Shown here: positions 50,207-60,481 of the stretch, piece after piece
Layout of the letters: every line of letters starts with the position of its first letter
Position numbering within the stretch: position 1 is the stretch's first letter
From: Nocardia rhizosphaerihabitans
GTDB lineage: Bacteria; Actinomycetota; Actinomycetes; Mycobacteriales; Mycobacteriaceae
NCBI RefSeq assembly: GCF_014646295.1
Contig: NZ_BMNE01000009.1
Coordinates: 124,001 to 188,000 of the forward strand
DNA: 64,000 nucleotides
Direction of reading: 5' to 3'
Made by a program: the position numbers and the translations under genes
Notes under the pieces: generated by a model
Databases searched by the model: none
The model's input: the letters and a program-made list of their open reading frames with translations, nothing else
Told to the model about the DNA's origin: nothing

Positions 50207-51346
50207 GTGTTCACACTCAACGACGACGAGCGCGCGATCGGTGAGACCGCGCGCCAGTTCGCCGACGAATTCCTCGCGCCCAACGCGCTGGAATGGGATG
50301 AGCGCAAACACTTCCCGGTCGATGTGCTCCGCAAGGCTGGCCCGGTCGGCCTGGGCGGCATCTATGTGCGCGAGGACGTCGGCGGTTCGCAACTGCGCAG
50401 GCTCGACGCCGTGCGGATCTTCGAAGAGCTGGCCACCGGGTGCCCCGCGGTGGCGGCCTACATCTCGATCCACAACATGGCGACCTGGATGATCGACGCC
50501 TACGGCACCGAGGAGCAGCGGCACCGCTGGGTGCCGGGCATGGCGTCGATGGAACTGCTCGGCAGTTACGCCCTCACCGAGCCGGGCGTCGGGTCCGACG
50601 CGGCGGCCTTGAGCACCAAGGCCGTTCGCGACGGCGACGACTACGTCCTCACCGGCGCCAAGCAGTTCATCTCCGGTGCGGGCGCCAACGACGTGTACGT
50701 GATGATGGTGCGCACCGGTCAGGAAGGCGCGCGCGGCATTTCGGCGCTGATCGTCCCGGCCGACACTCCCGGCCTGACCGTCGGACCGAACGAGCGCAAG
50801 ATGGGCTGGAACGCGCAGCCGACGCGCCAGGTGATCCTGGAGGACGCGCGGGTGCCGGTAGCCAACCGGCTCGGCGCCGAGGGCGAGGGTTTCGCGATCG
50901 CCATGAACGGGCTCAACGGCGGCAGGCTCAATATCGCGGCCTGCTCGGTCGGCGGTGCGCAGGCGGCGCTGGACAAGACCGTGCCGTATCTGGCCGAACG
51001 GCACGCCTTCGGCAAGCCGCTGGCGCGCAACGAAGCCCTGCAGTTCGACCTGGCCGACATGCGCACCGAGCTGGAAGCGGCACGGACCCTGCTGTGGCGG
51101 GCCGCGGCCGCGCTCGACGCGGGGGCGCCGGACAAGGTCGAACTGTGCGCGATGGCCAAGCGTTTCGCCACCGACGCAGGCTTCGAGGTCGCCAACAAGG
51201 CGCTGCAACTGCACGGCGGCTACGGCTACCTGCACGAATACGGACTGGAGAAGATCGTTCGCGACCTGCGGGTCCATCAGATCCTCGAGGGCACCAACGA
51301 AATCATGCGGGTGGTCGTCGCCCGCACGCTGACAGGAGCGGCATGA
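50207..51346 (+). CDS. Acyl-CoA dehydrogenase, probably isobutyryl-CoA dehydrogenase
   Basis: A 379-residue FAD enzyme beginning at GTG 50207, six bases after mmsA. ALTEPGVGSDAAALSTKAVR and KQFISGAGANDVYVMMVRTG are the flavin motifs, and QLHGGYGYLHEYGLEKIVRD with QILEGTNEIMRVVVARTL is the C-terminal catalytic region. Its place between mmsA and a 3-hydroxyisobutyryl-CoA hydrolase argues for the isobutyryl-CoA step of valine degradation. Its stop overlaps the next start (ATGA). Confidence 0.93.
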   Translation: MFTLNDDERAIGETARQFADEFLAPNALEWDERKHFPVDVLRKAGPVGLGGIYVREDVGGSQLRRLDAVRIFEELATGCPAVAAYISIHNMATWMIDAYGTEEQRHRWVPGMASMELLGSYALTEPGVGSDAAALSTKAVRDGDDYVLTGAKQFISGAGANDVYVMMVRTGQEGARGISALIVPADTPGLTVGPNERKMGWNAQPTRQVILEDARVPVANRLGAEGEGFAIAMNGLNGGRLNIAACSVGGAQAALDKTVPYLAERHAFGKPLARNEALQFDLADMRTELEAARTLLWRAAAALDAGAPDKVELCAMAKRFATDAGFEVANKALQLHGGYGYLHEYGLEKIVRDLRVHQILEGTNEIMRVVVARTLTGAA

Positions 51347-52413
51347 CCGACGAACCCGAAGTGCTGATCGCCGTCGAAGACGGTCTCGGCCTCATCACCC
51401 TGAACCGGCCCAAGGCCATCAACGCGCTGAATCATCCGATGGCACTGGCCATCACCGACGCGCTGCGCGCATGGGCCGACGACGCCGCGGTGCGCGCGGT
51501 CGTCGTCACCGGCGCGGGTGAGCGCGGGCTGTGCGCGGGCGGTGACATCGTCGCCATCCATGCCGACGCGAAAGGCGGTACGGCGGGCGCCGATTCGCCG
51601 ACCGGGGTGTTCTGGCGCGACGAGTACATCCTCAACGCCCTCATCGGCCGCTACCCCAAGCCGTACGTGGTATTCATGGACGGCATCGTGATGGGTGGTG
51701 GTGTCGGCCTGTCCGGGCACGGCAGCCACCGCATCGTCACCGAACGCTCCCGGATCGGGATGCCCGAGGTCGGGATCGGTTTCGTGCCCGACGTCGGCGG
51801 CACCTACCTGCTCTCGCGGGCGCCGGGCGAGCTCGGCACCCACGTCGCGCTGACCACCGCGCGGATGAGCGCGGGCGATGCCATCGCGGCCGGCTTCGCC
51901 GACCACTATGTGCCGTCCGACGCGCTCCCGGCGCTGCTCGACGGGCTGCGCACCACCGACGTCGACGCGGCGATCGCGGCGGTCGCCGAGCAGGCGCCTG
52001 CCTCGGACCTGCTGGCCCAGCAGAGCTGGATCGATGCCTGCTACAGCGCCGACACCGTCGAGGAGATCGCGGCCCGCCTGCAGACCGCCGACTCGCCCGA
52101 GGCGACCAAGGCACGCGACGATCTGCTGGCCAAATCGCCTGTCGCGCTGAAGGTCACCTTGCGGTCGCTGCGGGCCGCGCGGGAGCTGCCGAGCCTCGAG
52201 GCGGTGCTGGACCAGGAGTACCGGGTCTCGATCGCCGCGCTCGGCTCGCACGATCTGGTCGAGGGGATCCGCGCCCAGGTCATCGACAAGGACCGCAATC
52301 CGCGGTGGGAGCCCGCGACCCTGGCCGAGGTCACCGACGCGCAGGTGGCGGCGTACTTCGCCGAGCTGGGCGACAAGGAACTCGGCGCGACCACACAGGA
52401 GGCACAGCGATGA
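51343..52413 (+). CDS. 3-hydroxyisobutyryl-CoA hydrolase (crotonase family)
   Basis: A 356-residue crotonase-fold protein, longer than plain enoyl-CoA hydratases (about 260), as expected for HIBYL-CoA hydrolases. Key segments are GLCAGGDIVAIHADAKGG, VFMDGIVMGGGVGLSGHGSH (oxyanion hole) and MPEVGIGFVPDVGGTYLLSR with catalytic Glu and Asp. It releases free 3-hydroxyisobutyrate, the substrate of MmsB encoded next. Start and stop both overlap neighbours by four bases, so translation is coupled. Confidence 0.92.
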   Translation: MTDEPEVLIAVEDGLGLITLNRPKAINALNHPMALAITDALRAWADDAAVRAVVVTGAGERGLCAGGDIVAIHADAKGGTAGADSPTGVFWRDEYILNALIGRYPKPYVVFMDGIVMGGGVGLSGHGSHRIVTERSRIGMPEVGIGFVPDVGGTYLLSRAPGELGTHVALTTARMSAGDAIAAGFADHYVPSDALPALLDGLRTTDVDAAIAAVAEQAPASDLLAQQSWIDACYSADTVEEIAARLQTADSPEATKARDDLLAKSPVALKVTLRSLRAARELPSLEAVLDQEYRVSIAALGSHDLVEGIRAQVIDKDRNPRWEPATLAEVTDAQVAAYFAELGDKELGATTQEAQR

Positions 52414-53306
52414 CCAAGAAGATCGGTTTCCTCGGACTCGGCCACATGGGCGCGCCCATGGCGGCGAACCTGGTGCGGGCGGGCTATGACGTGCTCGCCT
52501 TCGACCCGGTTCCCGCCGCGCAGGAGCAGGCGCGCGCCGAGGGTGCGTCGGTGGTGGTCACCGCCGCCGAAGCCGCCGTCGACCGTGACGTCGTGATCAC
52601 CATGCTGCCCAACGGCAAGCTCGTCCTCGACGTGTACGCCGAGCTCCTGCCGGCCGCGGCACCGGGCACCCTGTTCATCGACTGTTCCACCATCGACGTC
52701 GCCGACGCGAAAGCCGCTGCCGCACAGGCGGTCGCGGCCGGTCACCGGCCGCTGGACGCCCCGGTCTCCGGTGGTGTGGCCGGTGCGACGGCGGGCACCC
52801 TCACCTTCATGGTTGGCGGCGCGGCCGCCGACTTCGCCGACGTGAGCGACGTGCTCGGGGTGATGGGTGGCAAGGTCGTGCACTGCGGTGACGCCGGTGT
52901 CGGCCAGGCCGCCAAGATCTGCAACAACATGCTGCTCGGTATCTCCATGATCGGGCTGTCCGAGGCGCTGGTGCTCGGTGAGCAGCTCGGCCTGAGCCAC
53001 CAGTCGTTCTTCGACGTGGTCTCCACCGCCTCCGGCCAGAGCTGGGCGCTGACCAGTTACTGCCCGGTCCCCGGACCGGTGCCGGCGAGCCCGGCCAACA
53101 ACGACTACCAGCCCGGCTTCGCCACCGCGCTGATGTCGAAGGATCTCACTCTGGCCGCGAACGCCTTGCGCGCCAACGGGATCGACGGACAGCTCGGCGC
53201 ACTGGCCGCCGCCATCTACGAGCGGTTCAACCAGACCGACGCGGGACGCGACTTCTCCGCGATCATCACCGACATCCGGGACCGCTCCGGGGAGGGATCC
53301 GAGTGA
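52410..53306 (+). CDS. mmsB: 3-hydroxyisobutyrate dehydrogenase
   Basis: A 298-residue NAD-dependent beta-hydroxyacid dehydrogenase: GFLGLGHMGAPMAANLVRAG binds NAD, FIDCSTIDVADAKAAAAQA and DAPVSGGVAGATAGTLTFMV are substrate motifs, and the catalytic lysine lies in GQAAKICNNMLL. It oxidises 3-hydroxyisobutyrate to methylmalonate semialdehyde, the MmsA substrate. The ATG overlaps the previous stop and its stop overlaps the next GTG. Confidence 0.96.
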   Translation: MTKKIGFLGLGHMGAPMAANLVRAGYDVLAFDPVPAAQEQARAEGASVVVTAAEAAVDRDVVITMLPNGKLVLDVYAELLPAAAPGTLFIDCSTIDVADAKAAAAQAVAAGHRPLDAPVSGGVAGATAGTLTFMVGGAAADFADVSDVLGVMGGKVVHCGDAGVGQAAKICNNMLLGISMIGLSEALVLGEQLGLSHQSFFDVVSTASGQSWALTSYCPVPGPVPASPANNDYQPGFATALMSKDLTLAANALRANGIDGQLGALAAAIYERFNQTDAGRDFSAIITDIRDRSGEGSE

Positions 53307-54079
53307 CCGACTTCGACACGATCCTGCTCGAGCGCAAGAACCGCGTCGGCTGGATCACCCTCAACCGGCCGAAGGCCCTCAACGCGCTCAACACCCAGGT
53401 CCTCGACGACATCGTCGCCGCCCTGGACGAACTCGAGCGGGACGACGAGATCGGGGCGGTGGTGATCACCGGCTCCGCCAAGGCCTTCGCGGCGGGCGCC
53501 GACATCAAGGAGATGCAGCCCAAGTCGTACATGGACATGTTCATGGACGACTTCTTCGCCCGCTGGGACCGCCTGGCCCAGTTCCGCAAGCCCACCGTCG
53601 CCGCGGTCGCGGGGTACGCCCTCGGCGGCGGCTGTGAGCTCGCCATGCTGTGCGACATCCTGATCGCTGCCGACACCGCGCAATTCGGCCAGCCCGAGAT
53701 CAAACTCGGCGTGATCCCCGGCATCGGTGGCTCCCAGCGGCTGACCCGCGCGGTCGGCAAGGCCAAGGCGATGGACCTGGTGCTGACCGGCCGGAACATG
53801 GGCGCCGAGGAAGCCGAACGGGCGGGTCTAGTTTCGCGCATCGTGCCCGCCGACGACCTGCTCGACACCGCCGCCGAGGTCGCCGAGACCATCGCGGCCA
53901 AGTCGCTGCCGGTCACCATGATCGCCAAGGAAGCGGTGAACCGGTCCTTCGAGACCACCCTCGCCGAGGGAATCCGCTTCGAGCGCCGCGTCTTCCACTC
54001 GCTGTTCGCGATCGAGGACCAGAAGGAAGGCATGAACGCCTTCGTCGACAAGCGGCCCGCGCACTTCACCCATCGCTGA
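53303..54079 (+). CDS. Enoyl-CoA hydratase (EchA8-like)
   Basis: A 258-residue crotonase-family hydratase. ITLNRPKALNALNTQVLDD, the oxyanion segment KAFAAGADIKEM, GYALGGGCELAMLCDILIAA and the two catalytic glutamates around GQPEIKLGVIPGIGGSQRL are all canonical. It hydrates 2-enoyl-CoA (for valine, methacrylyl-CoA; also general beta-oxidation). It starts at GTG 53303, overlapping the mmsB stop. Strong match to the short-chain hydratase group. Confidence 0.95.
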   Translation: MTDFDTILLERKNRVGWITLNRPKALNALNTQVLDDIVAALDELERDDEIGAVVITGSAKAFAAGADIKEMQPKSYMDMFMDDFFARWDRLAQFRKPTVAAVAGYALGGGCELAMLCDILIAADTAQFGQPEIKLGVIPGIGGSQRLTRAVGKAKAMDLVLTGRNMGAEEAERAGLVSRIVPADDLLDTAAEVAETIAAKSLPVTMIAKEAVNRSFETTLAEGIRFERRVFHSLFAIEDQKEGMNAFVDKRPAHFTHR

Positions 54080-54108
54080 CCTGTCACACGACACAGTTTC
54101 GAGGAACC

Positions 54109-55320
<1,212 letters not shown>

Positions 55321-55322
55321 CC

Positions 55323-57488
55323 ATGACCGACACCATGATTGCCTGGGAGCTCGGCGCCGACCGGGTACTCGTGCTCACCATCGACGACCCGAACCAGTCG
55401 ACGAACACCATGACCGAGGCGTTCGCCCGCGACCTCACCGCCGCCGTCGACCGGCTCGAGGCCGAGAAGGACACCTACGACGGTGTCATCCTCACCTCGG
55501 GCAAGGACACGTTCTTCGCCGGTGGTGACCTGAACCTGCTGATGAACGCGACCCCGGAGACCGCGCCGCAGATCGCCCTCGGTCTCGACACCTACAAGGC
55601 CGCGTTCCGCCGCATCGAGCAGCTGGGCAAGCCGGTGGTCGCCGCGATCAACGGCACCGCGCTCGGCGGCGGCTTCGAGGTCGCCCTCGCCACCCATCAC
55701 CGAATCGCGCTCGACGCCAAGGGCAGCCTGCTCGGCCTGCCGGAGGTCACCTTCGGCCTGCTGCCCGGCGCGGGCGGCGTCACCCGGACCGTGCGACTGC
55801 TCGGCATCACCAACGCGGTGCTCAATGTCGTCGGCCAGGGCCAGCGGATGAAGCCTGCCAAGGCGCTGCAGGTCGGGATCATCCACGAGGTCGCCGCCAC
55901 CCGCGAGGAGATGTTCGACAAAGCCCGCGCCTGGATCGCGGCCAACCCCGAGGCCGCGCAGCCGTGGGATGTGAAGGGGTACAAGATCCCCGGCGGTACA
56001 CCGTCGAGCCCCGCGCTGGCCGCGAACCTGCCCGCGTTCCCCGCGAACGTGCGCAAGCAGCTCAAGGGCGCGCCGATGCCGGCGCCGGTCGCGGTGCTGG
56101 CCACGGCGGTCGAGGGCGCGCAGGTCGATATCGACACCGCGTTCGCGATCGAGACCCGCTACTGCACCAACCTGATCTGCGGTCAGGTCTCGACCAACAT
56201 GATCAAGTCCCTGTTTTTCGATCTGGGGACGATCAACAAGGGCGGCAGCCGCCCCGAAGGCTTCCCCGTGCGCACGCCGGAGAAGGTCCTCGTGCTCGGC
56301 GCGGGCATGATGGGCGCGGGCATCGCCTATGTGCAGGCCCGCGCCGGCATGCAGGTCGTGCTCAAGGACGTCACGATCGAGGCGGCCGAGCGCGGTAAGG
56401 ACTACTCGCGCAAGCTGCTCGACAAGGCGCTGCGCAAGGGCGCGATCACCCAGGACAAGTACGACGAGATCCTCGGGCGCATCCATCCGACCGCCGACCC
56501 GGCCGATGCCGCGGGCTGCGACTTCGTCGTCGAGGCCGTGTTCGAGGATCCGGGTCTGAAGAAGAAGGTGTTCGGCGAGATCGAACACCTGGTGAACCCG
56601 GATGCCCTGCTCGGGTCCAACACCTCCACGCTGCCGATCACCGATCTCGCCGATGGTGTGCAGCGGCAGCAGGATTTCATCGGTCTGCACTTCTTCTCCC
56701 CGGTGGACAAGATGCCGCTGGTGGAGATCGTCGTCGGTGAGCAGACCAGCGATGAGGCGATCGCGCGCGCCGTCGACTACACCCTGGCCATCAAGAAGAC
56801 CCCGATCGTCGTGAACGACAGCCGCGGGTTCTTCACCAGCCGGGTCATCGGCCAGTTCATGGACGAGGCCATCGCGCTGGTCGCCGAGGGCGTGCACCCC
56901 GCCTCGGTCGAACAGGCCGCCACCCAGGCCGGGTACCCGGTCGGTGCGCTGGCACTGACCGACGAGATCAACATGAAGCTGTCGCAGAAGATCCGGCGCA
57001 GTCTGCGCGAGAACCTGCTCGCCGAGGGCAAGCGCTGGGTCGACTCGAAGGCGTACCCGCTCGTCGACGCCATGGTCGACGACTTCGACCGCCCCGGCCG
57101 GCTCGAGGGCCGCGGCTTCTATGAGTACGACGCCGACGGCAAGAAGCTGGGCCTGTGGCCCGGCCTGGTGGAGAAGTACACCCGCGAGGATCACGGCATC
57201 CCGTTCATCGACATGCAGGAACGGATGCTGTTCGCTGAGTCTCTCGACACCGTGCGGTGTTTCGACGAAGGTGTGCTGCGCACCGTGCCGGACGCGAATA
57301 TCGGCTCGATTTTCGGGATCGGTTTCCCGGCGTGGACCGGTGGCGTGATCCAGTACATCAACCAGTACGCGGGTGGCCTGGCCGGCTTCGTCGCGCGGGC
57401 CGACGAGTTGCGGGCTGCTTACGGTGACCGGTTCGAGGTCCCGGAGTCGTTGCGGGCCAAGGCCGCCGCCGGGGAAACACTGGGCTGA
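55323..57488 (+). CDS. fadB: Fatty-acid oxidation complex alpha subunit (enoyl-CoA hydratase/3-hydroxyacyl-CoA dehydrogenase)
   Basis: A 721-residue bifunctional enzyme. The N-terminal crotonase half has TSGKDTFFAGGDLNLLMN, INGTALGGGFEVALATHHR and GLPEVTFGLLPGAGGVTRTV. The C-terminal half has the NAD motif VLVLGAGMMGAGIAYVQARA, SNTSTLPITDLADGV and the dehydrogenase signature FIGLHFFSPVDKMPLVEIVV. Together with FadA it performs three beta-oxidation steps. ATG 55323 starts two bases after the thiolase stop. Last enzyme gene of the operon. Confidence 0.96.
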   Translation: MTDTMIAWELGADRVLVLTIDDPNQSTNTMTEAFARDLTAAVDRLEAEKDTYDGVILTSGKDTFFAGGDLNLLMNATPETAPQIALGLDTYKAAFRRIEQLGKPVVAAINGTALGGGFEVALATHHRIALDAKGSLLGLPEVTFGLLPGAGGVTRTVRLLGITNAVLNVVGQGQRMKPAKALQVGIIHEVAATREEMFDKARAWIAANPEAAQPWDVKGYKIPGGTPSSPALAANLPAFPANVRKQLKGAPMPAPVAVLATAVEGAQVDIDTAFAIETRYCTNLICGQVSTNMIKSLFFDLGTINKGGSRPEGFPVRTPEKVLVLGAGMMGAGIAYVQARAGMQVVLKDVTIEAAERGKDYSRKLLDKALRKGAITQDKYDEILGRIHPTADPADAAGCDFVVEAVFEDPGLKKKVFGEIEHLVNPDALLGSNTSTLPITDLADGVQRQQDFIGLHFFSPVDKMPLVEIVVGEQTSDEAIARAVDYTLAIKKTPIVVNDSRGFFTSRVIGQFMDEAIALVAEGVHPASVEQAATQAGYPVGALALTDEINMKLSQKIRRSLRENLLAEGKRWVDSKAYPLVDAMVDDFDRPGRLEGRGFYEYDADGKKLGLWPGLVEKYTREDHGIPFIDMQERMLFAESLDTVRCFDEGVLRTVPDANIGSIFGIGFPAWTGGVIQYINQYAGGLAGFVARADELRAAYGDRFEVPESLRAKAAAGETLG

Positions 57489-57493
57489 GTGTC

Positions 57494-58162
57494 ATGACGA
57501 CGAACACGACTCCCCGGCGCCCGGTACTGCCGGGCGCCGGGGCGGGGATCATCTCCGCGCGCGGCGTGCGTGGCGACGGCAGGCGGGCGCACCGCAGGCA
57601 CGCCGTCGTCGTCGCCGCGCGAGACGTGTTCGTCGCAGGCGGCTATCACGGCGCGCGGATGGAGGAGATCAGCGCCCGCGCCGGGATCAGCAAACCGGTG
57701 CTGTACGACCACTTCGCGAACAAGCTGGACCTGTATCTCGCTGTGCTGCAACAGTATCTGGACCGGATGGTCGGCGGCGTCCGCGCCGCTGTCGCCGCCG
57801 ACACCGACCCGCGGTCCCAGGTGCGCGGCGCGGTATCGGTGTATTTCGACTTCGTCGACGAGGATCCAGGCGGTCACGTGCTGGTCTTCGAATCGCCGGT
57901 CCCCAGCGAACCGAGTATCGAATGGCGGGTGCGCAGCGCCATGCGCGCCTGCGCCGATCTCGTTGCCGCCGAACTCCGCGCGGTGGGTGTCGCCGCCGCG
58001 CCCGCCGACATGTACGCCTGGAGCCTGGTGGGCACCAGCCACCTGGCCGCCCGCCACTGGCTCGACGCCGGACGGCCGATTGCCAAGCAGGATGCCGTCG
58101 AGGTCATCGCCGCACTGTGCTGGAACGGGCTGTCCGGCTGCGCGCGCAGGTCCGACCACTGA
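57494..58162 (+). CDS. TetR-family transcriptional regulator
   Basis: A 222-residue regulator with the helix-turn-helix MEEISARAGISKPVLYDHFA at about residues 56-75, followed by NKLDLYLAVLQQYLDRMVGG. An Arg/His-rich N-terminal tail precedes it (RRAHRRHAVVVAARDVFVAG). It begins five bases after fadB, so it is probably co-transcribed and gives feedback control of the operon, by analogy with FadR-like TetR proteins that sense acyl-CoA. Confidence 0.92.
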   Translation: MTTNTTPRRPVLPGAGAGIISARGVRGDGRRAHRRHAVVVAARDVFVAGGYHGARMEEISARAGISKPVLYDHFANKLDLYLAVLQQYLDRMVGGVRAAVAADTDPRSQVRGAVSVYFDFVDEDPGGHVLVFESPVPSEPSIEWRVRSAMRACADLVAAELRAVGVAAAPADMYAWSLVGTSHLAARHWLDAGRPIAKQDAVEVIAALCWNGLSGCARRSDH

Positions 58163-58200
58163 AACACCCAGTCGCCACGACAGAACGGACGAACACGCCC

Positions 58201-58695
58201 ATGCCGACCTACGCCCTGCACGAATCCGACGACCGCTTCCTCGCCACCGCCCCGAACCGCTATGTCCATGTCGTCGAGATCGCCGCGCCGCCGAGCGCGG
58301 TGTGGGCCGCGCTGACCGCCGACGACGCCTTGGTCTCCTGGTCGTCGGCTGTCACCGGCATGCGCTGGACCTCGCCGCCCCCGTTCGGCGTCGGTGCCAC
58401 GCGAGTCGTCACCCTGGCCGGTGTCGCCGGACTGACCGAACGCTTCTACCGCTGGGACGACGAACGCCGGATGACCTTCACCGTCGATTCCGCCACCATC
58501 CCCGGATTGCGTCGTTTCGCCGAGGACATCCAGCTCACGCCCTCCACTACGGGCACGCGGCTGACCTGGACGTTCGCCGTCGAAGGCGGACCGGCGCTGC
58601 GGCCGCTGCTGCGCCTGGCCGGTCCGGTGACCAACCGGCTCACCGCCTCCATCGCCCGCGGCATCGTGGGATCGGTCGACGCTCCGGTGCGGTAA
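58201..58695 (+). CDS. SRPBCC-family lipid-binding-like protein
   Basis: A 164-residue START/Bet v 1-fold protein (APNRYVHVVEIAAPPSAVWA, GVGATRVVTLAGVAGLTERF). The family includes polyketide cyclases and small-ligand carriers; the ligand here is unknown. It starts 38 bases after the TetR gene and may be the last gene of the same transcript. Confidence 0.85.
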   Translation: MPTYALHESDDRFLATAPNRYVHVVEIAAPPSAVWAALTADDALVSWSSAVTGMRWTSPPPFGVGATRVVTLAGVAGLTERFYRWDDERRMTFTVDSATIPGLRRFAEDIQLTPSTTGTRLTWTFAVEGGPALRPLLRLAGPVTNRLTASIARGIVGSVDAPVR

Positions 58696-58807
58696 TCAGG
58701 ACGGTTCGCTGTGCCTTTCTGCTCGAGGTGAATCCAAAGCTGGTCGCGGTGCGGCCGGGCTGGTTTCGTTTGTCCTGATAGTCCAGGTTCGAGCGAAAGG
58801 CCTCCGT

Positions 58808-59743
58808 ATGTCCATCGATGACGCAGCCGTTCCGGGCAGCGCGGTGCGGGTGGTCAAGCTCGGTGCCCACATCGGCGCGCGGATCGACGGTGTGCGGCTC
58901 GGCGGCGACCTGGACGCCCGGTCCGTCGCCACGATCCGGGCCGCGCTCGCCGAGCACAAAGTGATCTTCTTCCGCGACCAGCACCACCTCACCGAGGACG
59001 GGCAATATGAGTTCGCGCAGCTGCTCGGTGACCCCACCACCCCGCATCCGACCGTCACCTCGGCCGGCGCGAAGAGCCTGGCCATCGACTCCCACCAGAC
59101 CCGCTCGAACGTCTGGCACACCGATGTCACCTTCGTCGACCGCGTCCCGAAGGCCTCGATCCTGCGTGCGGTCGCGCTGCCCAGCTACGGCGGATCGACC
59201 ACCTGGGCTTCGACCGTCGCCGCGTACAACGCGCTGCCCGAACCACTTCGGCGGCTGGCCGAGAGCCTGCGCGCGCGACACACGAACCGCTACGACTACG
59301 CCGCCGACATCGAGGACAGCCCGGACGACATCGACCGGGCCTACCGCAGCGAGTTCGAGTCCACCTACTTCGAAACCGAGCACCCGGTGGTGGAAGTGCA
59401 CCCCGAGACCGGTGAACGTGCCCTGCTGCTCGGCTGCTTCGTCAAGGAGATCGTCGGCCTGTCGAGCACCGAGTCGCGGACGTTGTTCCGGCTGTTCCAG
59501 GATCGGGTGACCCGCCTGGAACACACCACGCGCTGGGACTGGTCACTGGGCGATGTCGCCATCTGGGACAACAGGGCCACCCAGCACTACGCGGTCGACG
59601 ACTACGACGGCAGCGAGCATCGCAGGCTCACCCGCATCACGCTGGCCGGGCAGGTCCCGGTCGGGGTCGACGGCAGGTCGAGCACGGTCATCGCGGGCGA
59701 CGCCGAGCCCTACGCGGCCGTCCCGTTGCGCCGGGCGGCATAG
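58808..59743 (+). CDS. TauD/TfdA-family Fe(II)/2-oxoglutarate dioxygenase
   Basis: A 311-residue non-haem iron dioxygenase. The metal motif WHTDVTF gives His104 and Asp106. The distal histidine is in NRATQHYAVDDY, followed by an arginine-rich 2-oxoglutarate site (HRRLTRITLAG). It resembles alkylsulfatase/taurine-type members that release sulfite or sulfate from organosulfur compounds, but the substrate cannot be read from sequence. AGCGAAAGG lies upstream of ATG 58808. It stands alone between the SRPBCC gene and the transporter. Confidence 0.9.
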   Translation: MSIDDAAVPGSAVRVVKLGAHIGARIDGVRLGGDLDARSVATIRAALAEHKVIFFRDQHHLTEDGQYEFAQLLGDPTTPHPTVTSAGAKSLAIDSHQTRSNVWHTDVTFVDRVPKASILRAVALPSYGGSTTWASTVAAYNALPEPLRRLAESLRARHTNRYDYAADIEDSPDDIDRAYRSEFESTYFETEHPVVEVHPETGERALLLGCFVKEIVGLSSTESRTLFRLFQDRVTRLEHTTRWDWSLGDVAIWDNRATQHYAVDDYDGSEHRRLTRITLAGQVPVGVDGRSSTVIAGDAEPYAAVPLRRAA

Positions 59744-59836
59744 CGGACGTCCGCTCGCGCATCCCCGGACGAGCACGCCGTATCGATTACCCTTCGACGG
59801 CGCATACCACTGGCCCAGCCTGACGATGGGAATGCC

Positions 59837-60481
59837 GTGAACTTGTGGAGCTATATCCAGGGGCGGGGAGAGGTGCTGGCGTTCCTCACCTATCAGCATG
59901 CGTCGCTGGCCTTTCAGACGGTGCTGGTCGGCACGGTCGTCGCCATTCTCACCGCGGTGGCGGTGTACCGGCTGCCGCTGGCGTCCGCACTCACGCTGAC
60001 CTCGAGCCGGGTCGCGCTGACGATTCCCTCGCTGGCACTGCTGGCGCTGCTGCTCGTCCCGTTCGGGCTCGGTGTCGTCCCGTCGTTCATCATGCTGGCG
60101 TTCTTCGCGGCGCTGCCGGTGATCGGCAACGCCATCGTCGGACTGCGATCGGTGCCCGCGTCGGTCGTGGAATCGGCGCGCGGGATCGGGTTGTCGCGGT
60201 GGCGCATCCTGCTGACGGTCGAATTGCCGATCGCCTGGCCGGTGATCCTCACCGGGATCAGGGTGTCGACCCAGATGATCGTCGGTGTCGCGGCGATCGT
60301 CGCCTATGTTCTCGGGCCCGGTCTCGGCTCGCTGATCTTCAACGGTCTGTCCCGGCTCGGCGGTGCCAATTCCCTCGAAATGGCGCTCACCGGAACCATT
60401 CTCATCGTCGCCGTCGCGTTGGTGTTCGACGCGCTTCTCGTCCTGCTCGGACACCTCACGATCGCCAAGGGACTCGCATGA
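59837..60481 (+). CDS. Compatible-solute ABC transporter permease (OpuCB/ProW-like)
   Basis: A 214-residue inner-membrane permease with about five to six helices and the EAA-type loop VVESARGIGLSRWRILLTVE that contacts the ATPase. It has the short ProW/OpuC form rather than a fused permease/binding protein. It begins at GTG 59837. Its stop overlaps the ATPase start (ATGA). First gene of a four-gene uptake system for glycine betaine, choline or related osmolytes. Confidence 0.92.
   Translation: MNLWSYIQGRGEVLAFLTYQHASLAFQTVLVGTVVAILTAVAVYRLPLASALTLTSSRVALTIPSLALLALLLVPFGLGVVPSFIMLAFFAALPVIGNAIVGLRSVPASVVESARGIGLSRWRILLTVELPIAWPVILTGIRVSTQMIVGVAAIVAYVLGPGLGSLIFNGLSRLGGANSLEMALTGTILIVAVALVFDALLVLLGHLTIAKGLA

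Noticed and set aside
48623..51277. An 884-codon antisense frame over mmsA and the next dehydrogenase
   Set aside because: Shadow of two well-supported sense genes; no ribosome site or recognisable domain. The same holds for the long antisense frames at 53266-55185 and 55116-57194.
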